Virus record (IMG/VR): IMGVR_UViG_3300005253_000063
Location: 1 to 64,000 of that record
Strand: one strand, 5' to 3'
Source of the DNA: a virus
DNA length: 64,000 bases
Shown here: piece after piece, positions 56,454 through 64,000 of the stretch
How positions within the stretch are numbered: the first letter of the stretch is position 1
Layout of the letters: each line of letters opens with the position of its first letter
Position numbers and translations under genes: made by a program
Notes under the pieces: model-generated
Told to the model about the DNA's origin: nothing
Seen by the model: only the letters and a program-made list of their open reading frames with translations
Databases searched by the model: none

Positions 56454-57005
56454 ATGCCGACAACGAACAACGGACAGAAGCCTGACCCGCAGCCGCGCGC
56501 GGACACTGACAAGCTCGTCGGTGACGTGCTCGCGGCTGGACAGGACCTCAGCCTTGCGAACGGCAACGACCCCGAGACGGTGTTTCGCAAGACGCTCACG
56601 GCGTTCATCCAGGAGGCTCGCAACGGGGGCAACGGCAACGGCGGCCCGCCATCGAAGGGGCTTAGGCATCCGGTGACCGCTGCCCTCATCAAGTACGTGG
56701 TCACCGCGCTGTTCGCGCTCGGCGCTGCGTACGGTGGAATCAAGCTCGCGGTGAAGAGCAACTCCGACGACATCAAAGCGGTCGATACGAAGTTCGAGGT
56801 CCACGCAGATAAGTCTGCGCACCCTGGCGCGGCAACGAGGGTTGAGGTTAAGAAGGTCGAGGACAAGGTGCAGGCGCTTGACAAGAGCGTTGGCGAACTC
56901 GGCGTCCAGATTGATCAGCAGGAGTTACGGCAAAAGGAACGCCACGATGACATCAAGGGCGAACTGAAGTATCTTCGTCGACGGCGTAACCGGAGGGAGG
57001 ACTAA
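56454..57005 (+). CDS. Membrane protein with C-terminal coiled coil
   Basis: This is a 183-aa product. A Gly/Asn-rich part (NGGNGNGGPPSKG) is followed by one membrane span (ALIKYVVTALFALGAAYGG, residues ~78-96) and a charged coiled coil (VEVKKVEDKVQALDKSVGEL) ending in LRRRRNRRED. It could be a holin or lysis accessory, or a membrane-associated tail gene. Not certain. Confidence 0.55.
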   Translation: MPTTNNGQKPDPQPRADTDKLVGDVLAAGQDLSLANGNDPETVFRKTLTAFIQEARNGGNGNGGPPSKGLRHPVTAALIKYVVTALFALGAAYGGIKLAVKSNSDDIKAVDTKFEVHADKSAHPGAATRVEVKKVEDKVQALDKSVGELGVQIDQQELRQKERHDDIKGELKYLRRRRNRRED

Positions 57006-57011
57006 GAGACG

Positions 57012-57299
57012 ATGGCACGATTCGAGAAAGTCGCGTTGGCGAACGGGGCGCCTGGCACTGCGTCAAACGTCGAGAAGCTTCGCGACAAGTTCGTCCAAGC
57101 CGAGGGAGGCTTCGGCGGTTCACTTGACGTTCAGGGTTCGGTTGACGGGACGAACTTCCGGGTGGTGCTGGCCGCGGTCGCTGCGGGGAGCATCACCGCG
57201 CTACCAGAAACGTTGAAGGAAGTCCGTCTCGACACAACGAACGCGACCGGTGGGCCTGCCGAGGTCGTGCTTGGTGGGTTCAACGAGCGCGTCTCGTAG
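57012..57299 (+). CDS. Small beta-rich protein
   Basis: This is a 95-aa product starting MARFEKVALANGAPGTASNV. The sequence GSLDVQGSVDGTNFRVVLAA, then LKEVRLDTTNATGGPAEVVL, looks like a small beta-sandwich of the kind fused to fibres or found as decoration modules. The function is unknown. Confidence 0.55.
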   Translation: MARFEKVALANGAPGTASNVEKLRDKFVQAEGGFGGSLDVQGSVDGTNFRVVLAAVAAGSITALPETLKEVRLDTTNATGGPAEVVLGGFNERVS

Positions 57300-57319
57300 G
57301 CGCCGCAGGAGTGTAACGG

Positions 57320-57781
57320 ATGGCCAAGATCGCAGAGGGTTTGAAAGGCATCAACTTGTGTGGGCCCGGCTGCGTGTGGGCCGGTTCGCGTACTGATACG
57401 CAAGCGACCTGGAACGAATGCACGGACGGCAGTTGGCTGCTCGGGCTCTGTTACGCGCTCGCCGTCGATGCCGCGCTCATCGTCTCTGCCGCGCGAGCTT
57501 GTGCTGCGCTCGCGTTGCCGACGCTCGCGGAGCGGAGGGCGTCCCGCCTGCAGCTTGGCATCGACAAGATCGATTCGTGGGAAGGACAGCCGACCAGTTC
57601 TCAAGTGAAGCAGGCGATCGCCGTCGCGCTTGGGGCTGCCCGCCTCGGGCTTTTCCCGCCCAAGATAGACGCGCGCCTCCTTCAGCGATACGCGGTCGCC
57701 ATCCGCGCAACGATTCCATGGTCGGCGGTGGATGCTCGGTTTGCCGAAGATAGGCAGGGCAACCTGACCCCGGTGGCTTGA
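57320..57781 (+). CDS. Hypothetical Ala-rich protein
   Basis: This is a 153-aa product starting MAKIAEGLKGINLCGPGCVW. Residues ~45-70 are hydrophobic and Ala-rich (LCYALAVDAALIVSAARACA). The rest is helical and basic. It may be membrane-associated. It is located between fibre genes. No family is recognised. Confidence 0.55.
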   Translation: MAKIAEGLKGINLCGPGCVWAGSRTDTQATWNECTDGSWLLGLCYALAVDAALIVSAARACAALALPTLAERRASRLQLGIDKIDSWEGQPTSSQVKQAIAVALGAARLGLFPPKIDARLLQRYAVAIRATIPWSAVDARFAEDRQGNLTPVA

Positions 57782-57782
57782 C

Positions 57783-59324
57783 ATGAAGCGCTTCGCACAG
57801 AGCGAACCCACTGCGAATCGGCGGCAGATCCTGTTTAAGCTCGTAGACGCGACCGACAATCACACGCCGGAACCGGGGCTCAACCTCGTGACGCTGCTGG
57901 GCGCGATGATCGTGTTGAAGAACGGTGTTGACGCAGGGGCCGCAGGCGTTGTCGACGAGCTAGACGGCGGCTTCTACATCTACACTTTCACCGTCGGCGA
58001 ATGCGACACGCTCGGCGTCTTGCGACTATTCATCGATACCGTCGGCGCTGCGACCGCGATCAGGGTCTTAGATTTCGAAGTGCGCGAGGTGACGTTGATC
58101 TACGGCGACCTGTACCCCGAGGACGCCATCTTCGTCAACGTCGCCACTGGCAGCGCGGGTGCTCTACCTGGTGTCAACGGAACGCCCGCCAACCCGGTCA
58201 ATAACCCGACCGACGCGCGAACGCTGGCAGACCTCTTCGGCCGACGGAAGTACAAGCTCGACGGTGACGATAGCCTCGACATCACGGTCGATCACAAGGG
58301 GTGGACATTTGAATCCGTCGGCTTGATGACGCCGATCTCTTTCCTGGCGACCGCAAACATCGACGGGTCCGTCATTCGTGGCGGGCAGGTGGGGGACCTC
58401 GGAGTGGCGCCCCTGCTTGGGGTCACCCTGGAAGACTGCATCATAACGAACACCTCGTTCTCCGACATCGTGATCGCCAAGCGGTGCATCGTCGTCGGTG
58501 TACTCACGTTCCGCGCCGTGAAATTCTCCCTCTTGGTGTTGTTGGATTGCGTGTTCGGCGATGCGGGGCTTGGTGCGCCAGGTATAGACGCGAACGACAC
58601 CGGCGGAGCGGTATTGGCGAGCGGTCTCATGGGCGAGATGCTCCTGCGAAACGCATCGACCGTCACGGATTATATCTTCTTCCTGAATGGCGGGAAGGTG
58701 CTGTTCGAGGCGACGGCGAGCGGCGGCACGGCGAGGGTCAGTGGCATCGGTACCTACGACAACCAGGGCGCAATCGCGATCGACGCGGAGGGTTTGGTCG
58801 ATCAGGCGGACCCGTTCGTTCGTCATACGGTTACGAGCGGCGCGAGCGACGCAAGCAACGTTCCTGTCCCGTCGAACCTACCGGCTGGCACCTACAATGG
58901 TTACCGTTGCGTCGTCGAGAGCGTAGGCGGCGCGAAAATCGAAGAGAGGATCATCAAGGCTCACACGCGACCGACGCCTGGGGACGACGTCGCGAACCTG
59001 GAACTGGAGACGCCGCTCTCGTTCGTGCCGGCACTCGGCGATCCCGTTTCAATTCGTCTTTCGCCGGATGAGTCGCTCTTGGAAAACGCGCTGCTCGACC
59101 AACGCGTGTACGTGGACGACGGCCTCGGTTCGTTGCAAGTCTCTGCACGACTTTCGAAGTTCCCCGATGCGGCGAGTGCGGCGGCGGCGGTCAAGGACAC
59201 GTCCGCCGGGCCGGGCGTTCCCCACGCTGCCGCAATCAAGACGATCCGCGTCACGTCCGACAAGGACTCCGCGGCTCCTGGTCAACCCAACGCGCACCGG
59301 CAGGTGAAGGAGGATCCGCCGTGA
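57783..59324 (+). CDS. Large fibre/receptor-binding-type protein
   Basis: This is a 513-aa product. The N-terminus RQILFKLVDATDNHTPEPGL resembles the start of baseplate-attached receptor proteins. Residues ~150-330 show a run of short strands with repeated Gly/Asn/Asp turns (ANIDGSVIRGGQVGDLGVAP, TLEDCIITNTSFSDIVIAKR), consistent with a right-handed beta-helix. It is a good candidate for host recognition. Confidence 0.6.
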   Translation: MKRFAQSEPTANRRQILFKLVDATDNHTPEPGLNLVTLLGAMIVLKNGVDAGAAGVVDELDGGFYIYTFTVGECDTLGVLRLFIDTVGAATAIRVLDFEVREVTLIYGDLYPEDAIFVNVATGSAGALPGVNGTPANPVNNPTDARTLADLFGRRKYKLDGDDSLDITVDHKGWTFESVGLMTPISFLATANIDGSVIRGGQVGDLGVAPLLGVTLEDCIITNTSFSDIVIAKRCIVVGVLTFRAVKFSLLVLLDCVFGDAGLGAPGIDANDTGGAVLASGLMGEMLLRNASTVTDYIFFLNGGKVLFEATASGGTARVSGIGTYDNQGAIAIDAEGLVDQADPFVRHTVTSGASDASNVPVPSNLPAGTYNGYRCVVESVGGAKIEERIIKAHTRPTPGDDVANLELETPLSFVPALGDPVSIRLSPDESLLENALLDQRVYVDDGLGSLQVSARLSKFPDAASAAAAVKDTSAGPGVPHAAAIKTIRVTSDKDSAAPGQPNAHRQVKEDPP

Positions 59325-59518
59325 GCGCACCTCTTGCGACTGGCGGTATGGAGTGCCCGTCGTCGGGCGCCGGGTTGGCGACCGAGGGCCTGGAGTGCCT
59401 TGGCGCTGGCGCGCAGCGCGGCCGGGTCAATCTTCGAGGCTCCATCCAACTCATCTCGAACTTCCAAGGCACGCTCGTTGAGCGACAGCGTCTGCAAGGT
59501 AAGATCAAGATCGGCTGA
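59321..59518 (+). CDS. Small hypothetical protein
   Basis: This is a 65-aa product, GTG start overlapping the upstream TGA. A duplicated segment is visible: ATGGMECPSSGAGL and ATEGLECLGAGAQR. The end is beta-like (GRVNLRGSIQLISNFQGTLV). Its stop overlaps the next ATG. The function is unknown. Confidence 0.55.
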   Translation: MSAPLATGGMECPSSGAGLATEGLECLGAGAQRGRVNLRGSIQLISNFQGTLVERQRLQGKIKIG

Positions 59519-60288
59519 TGGAGATCCCGCGACAGCCACTCCGCATGGTCCGAGGCGACACGGTTGTCATGCGGCTCACCGTAGTCGACGAGAAGGGGGA
59601 ACTGCAGAATCTCACTGGCAGCACAATCCACTTCCGCATTAAGAAGTCGGTCGCGTCCTCGCGCATCGAGGTGCTCAAGTCCTCGGCGGACGCTAGCGAG
59701 ATCGATCTTCTACCGCAATCCGGGGACACGTTCGCGCAGGCCGACATCTTCCTGGACCCGGCCGACACGGCTGGGCTCGACCCCGGCAAGCACTTCTACG
59801 ACGTCTGGGTAGAAGACCTCCCCGGAGTCGCCGACGATAACGTGCTCATCCGACCGTCACCGATCTTCATCGAGCGCGCGGTGACCGAACTCTCGATACC
59901 GGCGCCACCGCCGCCCGGACCGCCAGGGCCCTCCCTGATCGGTATCTACACGCGCGGCCACAAGGAGACGATCGCAGTTGGCTCCGCGACGACCGAGACC
60001 AGCCTGGGTATCGTCGCGTTCCCCGGCTCCGTGCTCGCTGTCTCCGCGCTGCTTGGCGAGGCGGTGACTGCGGGATCGGTCACGGTCAACGTGAAGGTTG
60101 CGGGGATAGTCGTTTTGTCGATCGTGCTCGACTTGACCAACCCGCTGAAGCTGAGCAGCCCACAGGCATTCGGGGTTGACACCTTCGCCGTCGACGATGA
60201 GATCGCAGTTGAGGTCATTACGGCTGGCTACGACAACGCCGGTTCGATACCATCCGGTCTCACGGTCAACGTCTACCTGGGAACCTAA
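59518..60288 (+). CDS. BppU-like N-domain fibre protein
   Basis: This is a 256-aa product starting MEIPRQPLRMVRGDTVVMRL. RGDTVVMRLTVVDEKGELQN then LTGSTIHFRIKKS resembles the N-terminal immunoglobulin-like unit of BppU/baseplate upper proteins. A PPPPGPPGP linker leads to a second beta domain. It probably joins other fibre parts. Confidence 0.6.
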   Translation: MEIPRQPLRMVRGDTVVMRLTVVDEKGELQNLTGSTIHFRIKKSVASSRIEVLKSSADASEIDLLPQSGDTFAQADIFLDPADTAGLDPGKHFYDVWVEDLPGVADDNVLIRPSPIFIERAVTELSIPAPPPPGPPGPSLIGIYTRGHKETIAVGSATTETSLGIVAFPGSVLAVSALLGEAVTAGSVTVNVKVAGIVVLSIVLDLTNPLKLSSPQAFGVDTFAVDDEIAVEVITAGYDNAGSIPSGLTVNVYLGT

Positions 60289-60300
60289 CAGGAGGAAGCC

Positions 60301-60852
60301 TTGCGAAAGATACTCACACCGATCACTCTGATCCTTGGCGGGCTACTGCTCGCCGTGGTCGCATACGCACAACCCGAGGCTCCGCCCGCCGAGACGCCAG
60401 ACACTGTGACTCCCGCGTTGGCAGATGCCGCACCTGCTCAGCCCGAGGCGGAGGTACCGGACAAGCCCAAGGCCGAAGAGCCCAAGACCGAGCCCGGTTC
60501 GAACCCGGACCTGTTCGACAAAGGCAAGAAGGTCAAGGGTGCCGTCGACGATCTGCGAGGTGACAGCGACCTGGAGAGGAAGTTCTTGATCGCAGCGCTC
60601 ATCGCCGCCCTCGCGAATCTATTGCTGTCCGGCATCAAGCGAGGGATGAAGCTCACGAGCCGTGGCAAGAAATGGCTACCGCGTGTCGCTCTTGGCCTAG
60701 GTGTAGTCGTCGGAGTTGCTACCTACTTCATACCGGGACATTCGCTCGTCGAGGCGTTGATCTATGGCGGGGGTCCGCCTGGCGCGATCATCATCCAGGA
60801 GGTCTTTCCCTGGGTCATCGGTTCCAAGCCGGGGGGCAGCGGGGAAGCCTAG
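60301..60852 (+). CDS. Membrane protein with signal sequence, holin-like candidate
   Basis: This is a 183-aa product with a TTG start after AGGAGGAAG. Residues 1-24 are a signal-type segment (MRKILTPITLILGGLLLAVV then AYA), followed by a Pro/Ala/Glu-rich region and two or three further hydrophobic stretches (FLIAALIAALANLLLSGI, VALGLGVVVGVATYFI). It opens the lysis cluster. A holin role is possible but unproved. Confidence 0.55.
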   Translation: MRKILTPITLILGGLLLAVVAYAQPEAPPAETPDTVTPALADAAPAQPEAEVPDKPKAEEPKTEPGSNPDLFDKGKKVKGAVDDLRGDSDLERKFLIAALIAALANLLLSGIKRGMKLTSRGKKWLPRVALGLGVVVGVATYFIPGHSLVEALIYGGGPPGAIIIQEVFPWVIGSKPGGSGEA

Positions 60853-61272
60853 TTGCCTGAGTCGGCGCAGCCTTCCGCGCAGAACCTCCTCGAACGTATC
60901 GCGGGCGCAGTCGAGAAGCGGAAGTCGGAGAAGGGTGGGGGCGCGAAGTCGTGGTGGCATTGGCCGCTGCTGATCGTGCTCTTACTCTTTGGGCTCGCGG
61001 TAGTGGCGTGGTTCTCCAACCGACACCGCCGCGAGCTTGCGCGCCTGCGTCACGAGCAGTTCAAGCGAGAGAATGCTGAGGCGCAGGCGAAGACCGACGC
61101 CAAGGTCGCGGCATCGGATGCCGAACGCGAGAAGCGTCTGCTCGCGGTCACAGCTTCCGAAGAGCGGCTCAAGGAGATCGACGATGCAGTGGACACAGCG
61201 GAACAAGACTTCAGGAAGGACCTGGCTACGATCGATCGTATTCGCCTTAGTGACCTTCCTCGCGGCGAGTAG
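60853..61272 (+). CDS. i-spanin-like protein (one membrane span plus coiled coil)
   Basis: This is a 139-aa product with a TTG start directly after the previous stop. One membrane span (WPLLIVLLLFGLAVVAWF, residues ~37-54) is followed by a long charged coiled coil (ELARLRHEQFKRENAEAQAK on to EEIDDAV-type sequence). This is the layout of inner-membrane spanins. The next gene begins inside it in another frame. Confidence 0.6.
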   Translation: MPESAQPSAQNLLERIAGAVEKRKSEKGGGAKSWWHWPLLIVLLLFGLAVVAWFSNRHRRELARLRHEQFKRENAEAQAKTDAKVAASDAEREKRLLAVTASEERLKEIDDAVDTAEQDFRKDLATIDRIRLSDLPRGE

Positions 61273-61711
61273 CGTCGGCGCCGAACCGTACCGGCCGAAG
61301 ATCGCTCCCGAGTGCAAGGTGTACCCGCTCGCCGATGGTCGCGAGGTCTGCGGCTACATCGTCAAGCAAGCCGACGGGACCGAGACGATGGATGAGTGGC
61401 AAGCGGTTCTCCGTGTTGACGCGGAGCTGGTCGTGCGGCGCAAGAGCGCGGAGCTTCAGGCCGAGCGCGAGGTCGAACTGCAAGGACAGATCGGCGACCT
61501 GCGCGGCGCGCTGGAGGCGTGCGGTACGGGCACCGCTGCGCTGAAGGATCGCAATGCAGTGTTGACTACGCAGCTCATCGATCGCGACCGGCTCTATCAG
61601 AACGAACGCGTCAAGCCGCGGTTCAGTTTGGGCGGAGGCTGGGCTTGGGGTACGGCCGCAGTTCTGGCGGCTACGTTAGTGGGCTTCGTTGGCAAGGAGC
61701 TGATAGACTAG
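61184..61711 (+). CDS. Secreted/membrane coiled-coil protein nested in spanin-like gene
   Basis: This is a 175-aa product from MQWTQRNKTSGRTWLRSIVF, overlapping the preceding gene by 89 bases in another frame. A signal sequence (SIVFALVTFLAASSVGA, cut after VGA) is followed by a periplasmic part with Cys (CKVYPL, VCGYIV), a coiled coil, and a C-terminal span (WGTAAVLAATLVGFVG). No lipobox is seen, so it is not a standard o-spanin, though the nesting recalls Rz/Rz1. Confidence 0.6.
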   Translation: MQWTQRNKTSGRTWLRSIVFALVTFLAASSVGAEPYRPKIAPECKVYPLADGREVCGYIVKQADGTETMDEWQAVLRVDAELVVRRKSAELQAEREVELQGQIGDLRGALEACGTGTAALKDRNAVLTTQLIDRDRLYQNERVKPRFSLGGGWAWGTAAVLAATLVGFVGKELID

Positions 61712-61715
61712 GGTC

Positions 61716-62507
61716 ATGCCAGAAGCGGGGAGCCGGCTCACGAGCGTGAGCGCCGCGGCGCGCGAGGAAGGGCGTCACGAGACACCGGGCGAGTCGATCT
61801 ACGCGAGTCGCTCGGTGAACATGTACGACAAGAACGACCGAACCAAGCCGGTCTTCGGACTCGTCGTACACACGACCGGGGGCGGCGCACCAAACGCAGC
61901 GAAGAAGGAACGCATCTCCGTTCTCGAATGGTGCGTGGCGCGGTACGAGCGCACGTATGGGTGCCACTACGTCAACGGCTACGACGGTGTTGACGGAGAC
62001 CTCATCCAGGTCGGCAACGAATATGAGAAGCCGCACACGGTCGGGATGAAGGAGCAGAACGCGTCGATTCGCGCGGGCACGTGGAAGACGGACATCAGCA
62101 AGAAGACGTTGAAGCATTGGCGTGCGCATTGGCCCACGCGCGCCAACCCGCTGAAGCTCTTCCCCGGCAGCTCGGCGAACAACGTCTACGTCGGCATGGA
62201 GTGTCCGCCCTGCGTCTGGTGGGACCGGAAGCTCAAGCGGACAGTCTCCTCGCCGAAGCCGATGCGCCCTGGGTTGCGCTTCACGGAGGCCCAGCACGAC
62301 GCGGTCGTGCTCCTCTCGATCGACCTGGCAGAGCGCCACAACTGGCCCGACGGTTGGTGGCTCCTGCCGCGGCTCGTTGGTCACGAGGACCTCAGCCCGA
62401 TCGTGCGAAGCACCAAGACCGGCGGCTGGGATCCTGGATTTTTGAGAGACCGCCCCTATTTCGACTGGGACTACGTGAAGGTCGAGATCGAAACCGTCGT
62501 CGGCTAG
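61716..62507 (+). CDS. Endolysin, N-acetylmuramoyl-L-alanine amidase type
   Basis: This is a 263-aa product. FGLVVHTTGGGAPNAAKKER has the first zinc His. GCHYVNGYDGVDGDLIQVGN, then HTVGM, RLVGHEDLSPI and KTGGWDPG give the second His and the acid-Lys end motif of amidase_2-type enzymes. No signal sequence is seen, so export would depend on a holin. It closes the lysis cluster. Confidence 0.82.
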   Translation: MPEAGSRLTSVSAAAREEGRHETPGESIYASRSVNMYDKNDRTKPVFGLVVHTTGGGAPNAAKKERISVLEWCVARYERTYGCHYVNGYDGVDGDLIQVGNEYEKPHTVGMKEQNASIRAGTWKTDISKKTLKHWRAHWPTRANPLKLFPGSSANNVYVGMECPPCVWWDRKLKRTVSSPKPMRPGLRFTEAQHDAVVLLSIDLAERHNWPDGWWLLPRLVGHEDLSPIVRSTKTGGWDPGFLRDRPYFDWDYVKVEIETVVG

Positions 62508-62728
62508 TCCTCGGTCTCGTCATCGTCGTCGTCCTCCTCGACGGCTTCGGACGTGACGAGTTGCATCGCGCAGCGCGAGACGACGATTAGGAATTCATCG
62601 TCGATCGAAGCTGCGACCAGGCAGACGGGTGCGTGGAAGCACGTCTCGCAGAGGTGTTCCTCGCGGCGGATCGCTTTCACTTCGCCAGGCACGAGGTCCA
62701 CTGGCCAGCCGCCGACCTTCTCGCTCAC
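62504..62728 (-). CDS. Small protein with CxxC and acidic tail
   Basis: This is a 74-aa product, GTG start overlapping the stop of the RuvC-like gene (GTGA). CETCFHAPVC gives a CxxC plus a third Cys. The C-terminus EAVEEDDDDDETED is highly acidic. It converges with the endolysin gene, sharing four bases at the ends. The function is unknown. Confidence 0.6.
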   Translation of the reverse strand: MSEKVGGWPVDLVPGEVKAIRREEHLCETCFHAPVCLVAASIDDEFLIVVSRCAMQLVTSEAVEEDDDDDETED

Positions 62729-63279
62729 AGCAGTTTTCTCACCAGGATGATGGTCTCGGATTCGAGACACGAGACGACCGCGGCGAGCCCGTCGAACGCG
62801 TGCTCTTGCTTGCACGCAGTCACGTGTTCGATCTTCCGCGACAGCAGCGCGCCGCCGTACGTCTCTTCCAACACCTGTCGGACCTCTTCCTTCGACGCGG
62901 TTTTCCTGCCAGTGACGCTCTTCTTGATCTCCTTCGGCGTTGCCTGCAAGATCGGCACGTCGTGTTCAAGGGCTATCGCTACGACGACGCCCCACGCCAT
63001 CGCGAGCTTTGCTGCAGCGCTCGCGCCGCGCGGGAACGACATTGACTCGCAGCAGAGCACGGTGACCTTGTGGCGCACGAAGACGGCGCGGAGTGCCCTG
63101 ACGATCTCACCGGCTCGGCGGACGTTGTCGTCCGCTTCGCGGATGCGACGCTTCCTCGTTGCCGGCGAAGTCCGTACGACGTCCATCTCTATGACGCGCT
63201 CGGAGTCCTCGCCGATTTCGACAACGGCGAAACCGAGACTCGCAAACCCGGGGTCGATCCCTAACGCTAGGCAAGGCAT
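62725..63279 (-). CDS. RuvC-like Holliday-junction resolvase
   Basis: This is a 184-aa product. The fold is clear: CLALGIDPGFASLGFAVVEI (first Asp), VTVLCCESMSFPRGASAAAK (Glu), ATPKEIKKSVTGRKTASKEE (the P-x-x-V/I-K-x-x-V-T-G-x-G-x-A-x-K motif) and EHAFDGLAAV at the end (the H-x-x-D pair). These four acids coordinate metal in RuvC. In phages it resolves branched DNA before packaging. Confidence 0.87.
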   Translation of the reverse strand: MPCLALGIDPGFASLGFAVVEIGEDSERVIEMDVVRTSPATRKRRIREADDNVRRAGEIVRALRAVFVRHKVTVLCCESMSFPRGASAAAKLAMAWGVVVAIALEHDVPILQATPKEIKKSVTGRKTASKEEVRQVLEETYGGALLSRKIEHVTACKQEHAFDGLAAVVSCLESETIILVRKLL

Positions 63280-63291
63280 CGTCTCCTCCCT

Positions 63292-63405
63292 TCACGTTTT
63301 CAGTATCACTTGGAAAACTACGAAGGCCGTCGCCAACACCATCGCGAGCAACAGCCACCTGTGTTTCGATTTCTTCCGCGCCACAAACCAGACGTGTCCG
63401 TTCAA
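63292..63405 (-). CDS. Small basic membrane peptide (start uncertain)
   Basis: The frame ends KHRWLLLAMVLATAFVVFQV then ILKT. It gives one hydrophobic span after a basic stretch (ARKKSKHRW). Starts are ambiguous: TTG at 63405 (37 aa) or GTG at 63384 (30 aa). It lies between two genes of the same strand with suitable spacing. The role is unknown. Confidence 0.45.
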   Translation of the reverse strand: MNGHVWFVARKKSKHRWLLLAMVLATAFVVFQVILKT

Positions 63406-63428
63406 ACCTGCGAGCGCGACCGACGAGA

Positions 63429-63689
63429 TTAGTTTGTGTTTGCGCGCGCCTCTATCGTCAAGGCGCTTGCGCGATAGGATGTCCAGAACAGTTCGATCAC
63501 TTCTTCGAGCTTCACGCCGGTAATTTCGCAGAGACGTCCTGCTGCAAGCGCGAGCGCGACGACCGAGTCCTCGGCCGACAGTGTTTCTTGGAGGGTCTCG
63601 AAGAGGGTCGCACACGATTGGATCACTCGTTCGGATTGCAGGTCGTCGACCACCCGCTGAGTAGACCACAAGTTCAACGGCCACTGCAT
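63429..63689 (-). CDS. Hypothetical helical protein
   Basis: This is an 86-aa product starting MQWPLNLWSTQRVVDDLQSE after AGAGAGGTTGAAG. It is helical and acidic (SCATLFETLQETLSAEDSVV, TGVKLEEVIELFWTSYRASA). A Cys pair is spread. No family is recognised. It is part of the leftward run at the right edge. Confidence 0.6.
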   Translation of the reverse strand: MQWPLNLWSTQRVVDDLQSERVIQSCATLFETLQETLSAEDSVVALALAAGRLCEITGVKLEEVIELFWTSYRASALTIEARANTN

Positions 63690-63802
63690 ACTTCAACCTC
63701 TCTCGTCCTGCAGCGCGCACTTGGCTGCCTGTGCCTTGATCTCGCCCAACGCCTTCGCGTGCCGTCCGACGTAAGTCTGCCAGACGCGTTCGGCTGCGTT
63801 GA

Positions 63803-64000
63803 CTACACGACGGAGCCAACGAATCGCAGGGCTGAGGACTTCGCCTCGGCTCTGAGGTCGTTCCAGACCGCGGTCAGCGCGCTGTTCACGTTCTTGTTGT
63901 AGTCCGCAGCATCCATCATGACGTCGTCCCCCGACTTGCGCGCGAGCTGTGATTTTCGCAGCTCCGCAGCACTCATACGATCGAGACGCGCGTGGTGCTT
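63803..64000 (-). CDS. Partial hypothetical protein at right edge
   Basis: The frame is open to the window edge (ARLDRMSAAELRKSQLARKS) and ends FVGSVV with TAG at 63803. An internal ATG at 63976 would give 57 aa. ALTAVWNDLRAEAKS is helical. Between its stop and the next gene (63690-63802) another frame reads like protein (VWQTYVGRHAKALGEIKAQA) but I find no standard start for it. Confidence 0.45.
   Translation of the reverse strand, partial: KHHARLDRMSAAELRKSQLARKSGDDVMMDAADYNKNVNSALTAVWNDLRAEAKSSALRFVGSVV

Overview
The window is about 64 kb of a tailed-phage genome, or of a prophage carrying one. It has a high-GC look, dense genes with 1-17 bp overlaps, and a complete contractile-tail (myovirus) module: terminase, portal, MuF-like protein, prohead protease, major capsid protein, connectors, sheath, tube, tape measure, hub, gp5-like spike, gp25-like wedge, J-like wedge, P2 gpI-like protein, fibre-type proteins, lysis genes and RuvC. 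A nested pair of membrane/coiled-coil genes resembling spanins, next to an amidase endolysin, suggests a host with an outer membrane. No integrase, repressor or DNA polymerase is visible, so lifestyle is undecided.

Layout. (1) 1-9221, minus strand: about 30 small genes joined by ATGA, GTGA, TTGA or TGATG overlaps. Most are unknown and many are Cys-rich zinc ribbons. Recognisable products are a calcineurin-like phosphoesterase, a nucleoside-deoxyribosyltransferase-like protein and a class II aldolase-like protein. A 144-nt tRNA-like RNA lies at 6142-6285. (2) 9222-9658: divergent control region with a good sigma70-type promoter firing right. (3) 9659-19862, plus strand: possible small terminase, small genes, a D12-type methyltransferase, large terminase and an IS110 C-terminal-like protein. 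Every gap of more than about 80 bp from 12.37 to 19.86 kb is filled by tandem 36-bp units of unusual design (two conserved cores, two variable spacers). (4) 19862-24398, minus strand: MuF-like protein and a PBSX-type portal interrupted by a LAGLIDADG intein. (5) 24516-62507, plus strand: scaffold-like protein, HNH gene, a 1444-aa polyprotein (His-rich repeats, adenine methylase, nucleotidyltransferase, LigD-phosphoesterase-like domain, XkdF-like protease), capsid, connector, tail, baseplate, fibre and lysis genes, with two further homing-endonuclease-type genes inserted among the tail genes. (6) 62504-64000, minus strand: RuvC-like resolvase and small genes running off the edge.

Most notable are the 36-bp arrays, roughly 50 units in six blocks all in one orientation, whose first and last units are built into the stop and start codons of the neighbouring genes. 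Next are the prohead-protease polyprotein that carries DNA-modifying and repair-type domains, a short DAR-x-RL peptide that recurs at the C-termini of many otherwise unrelated small proteins, and the tRNA-like RNA. Functions were assigned by reading motifs and by recall of families. No database search was run.
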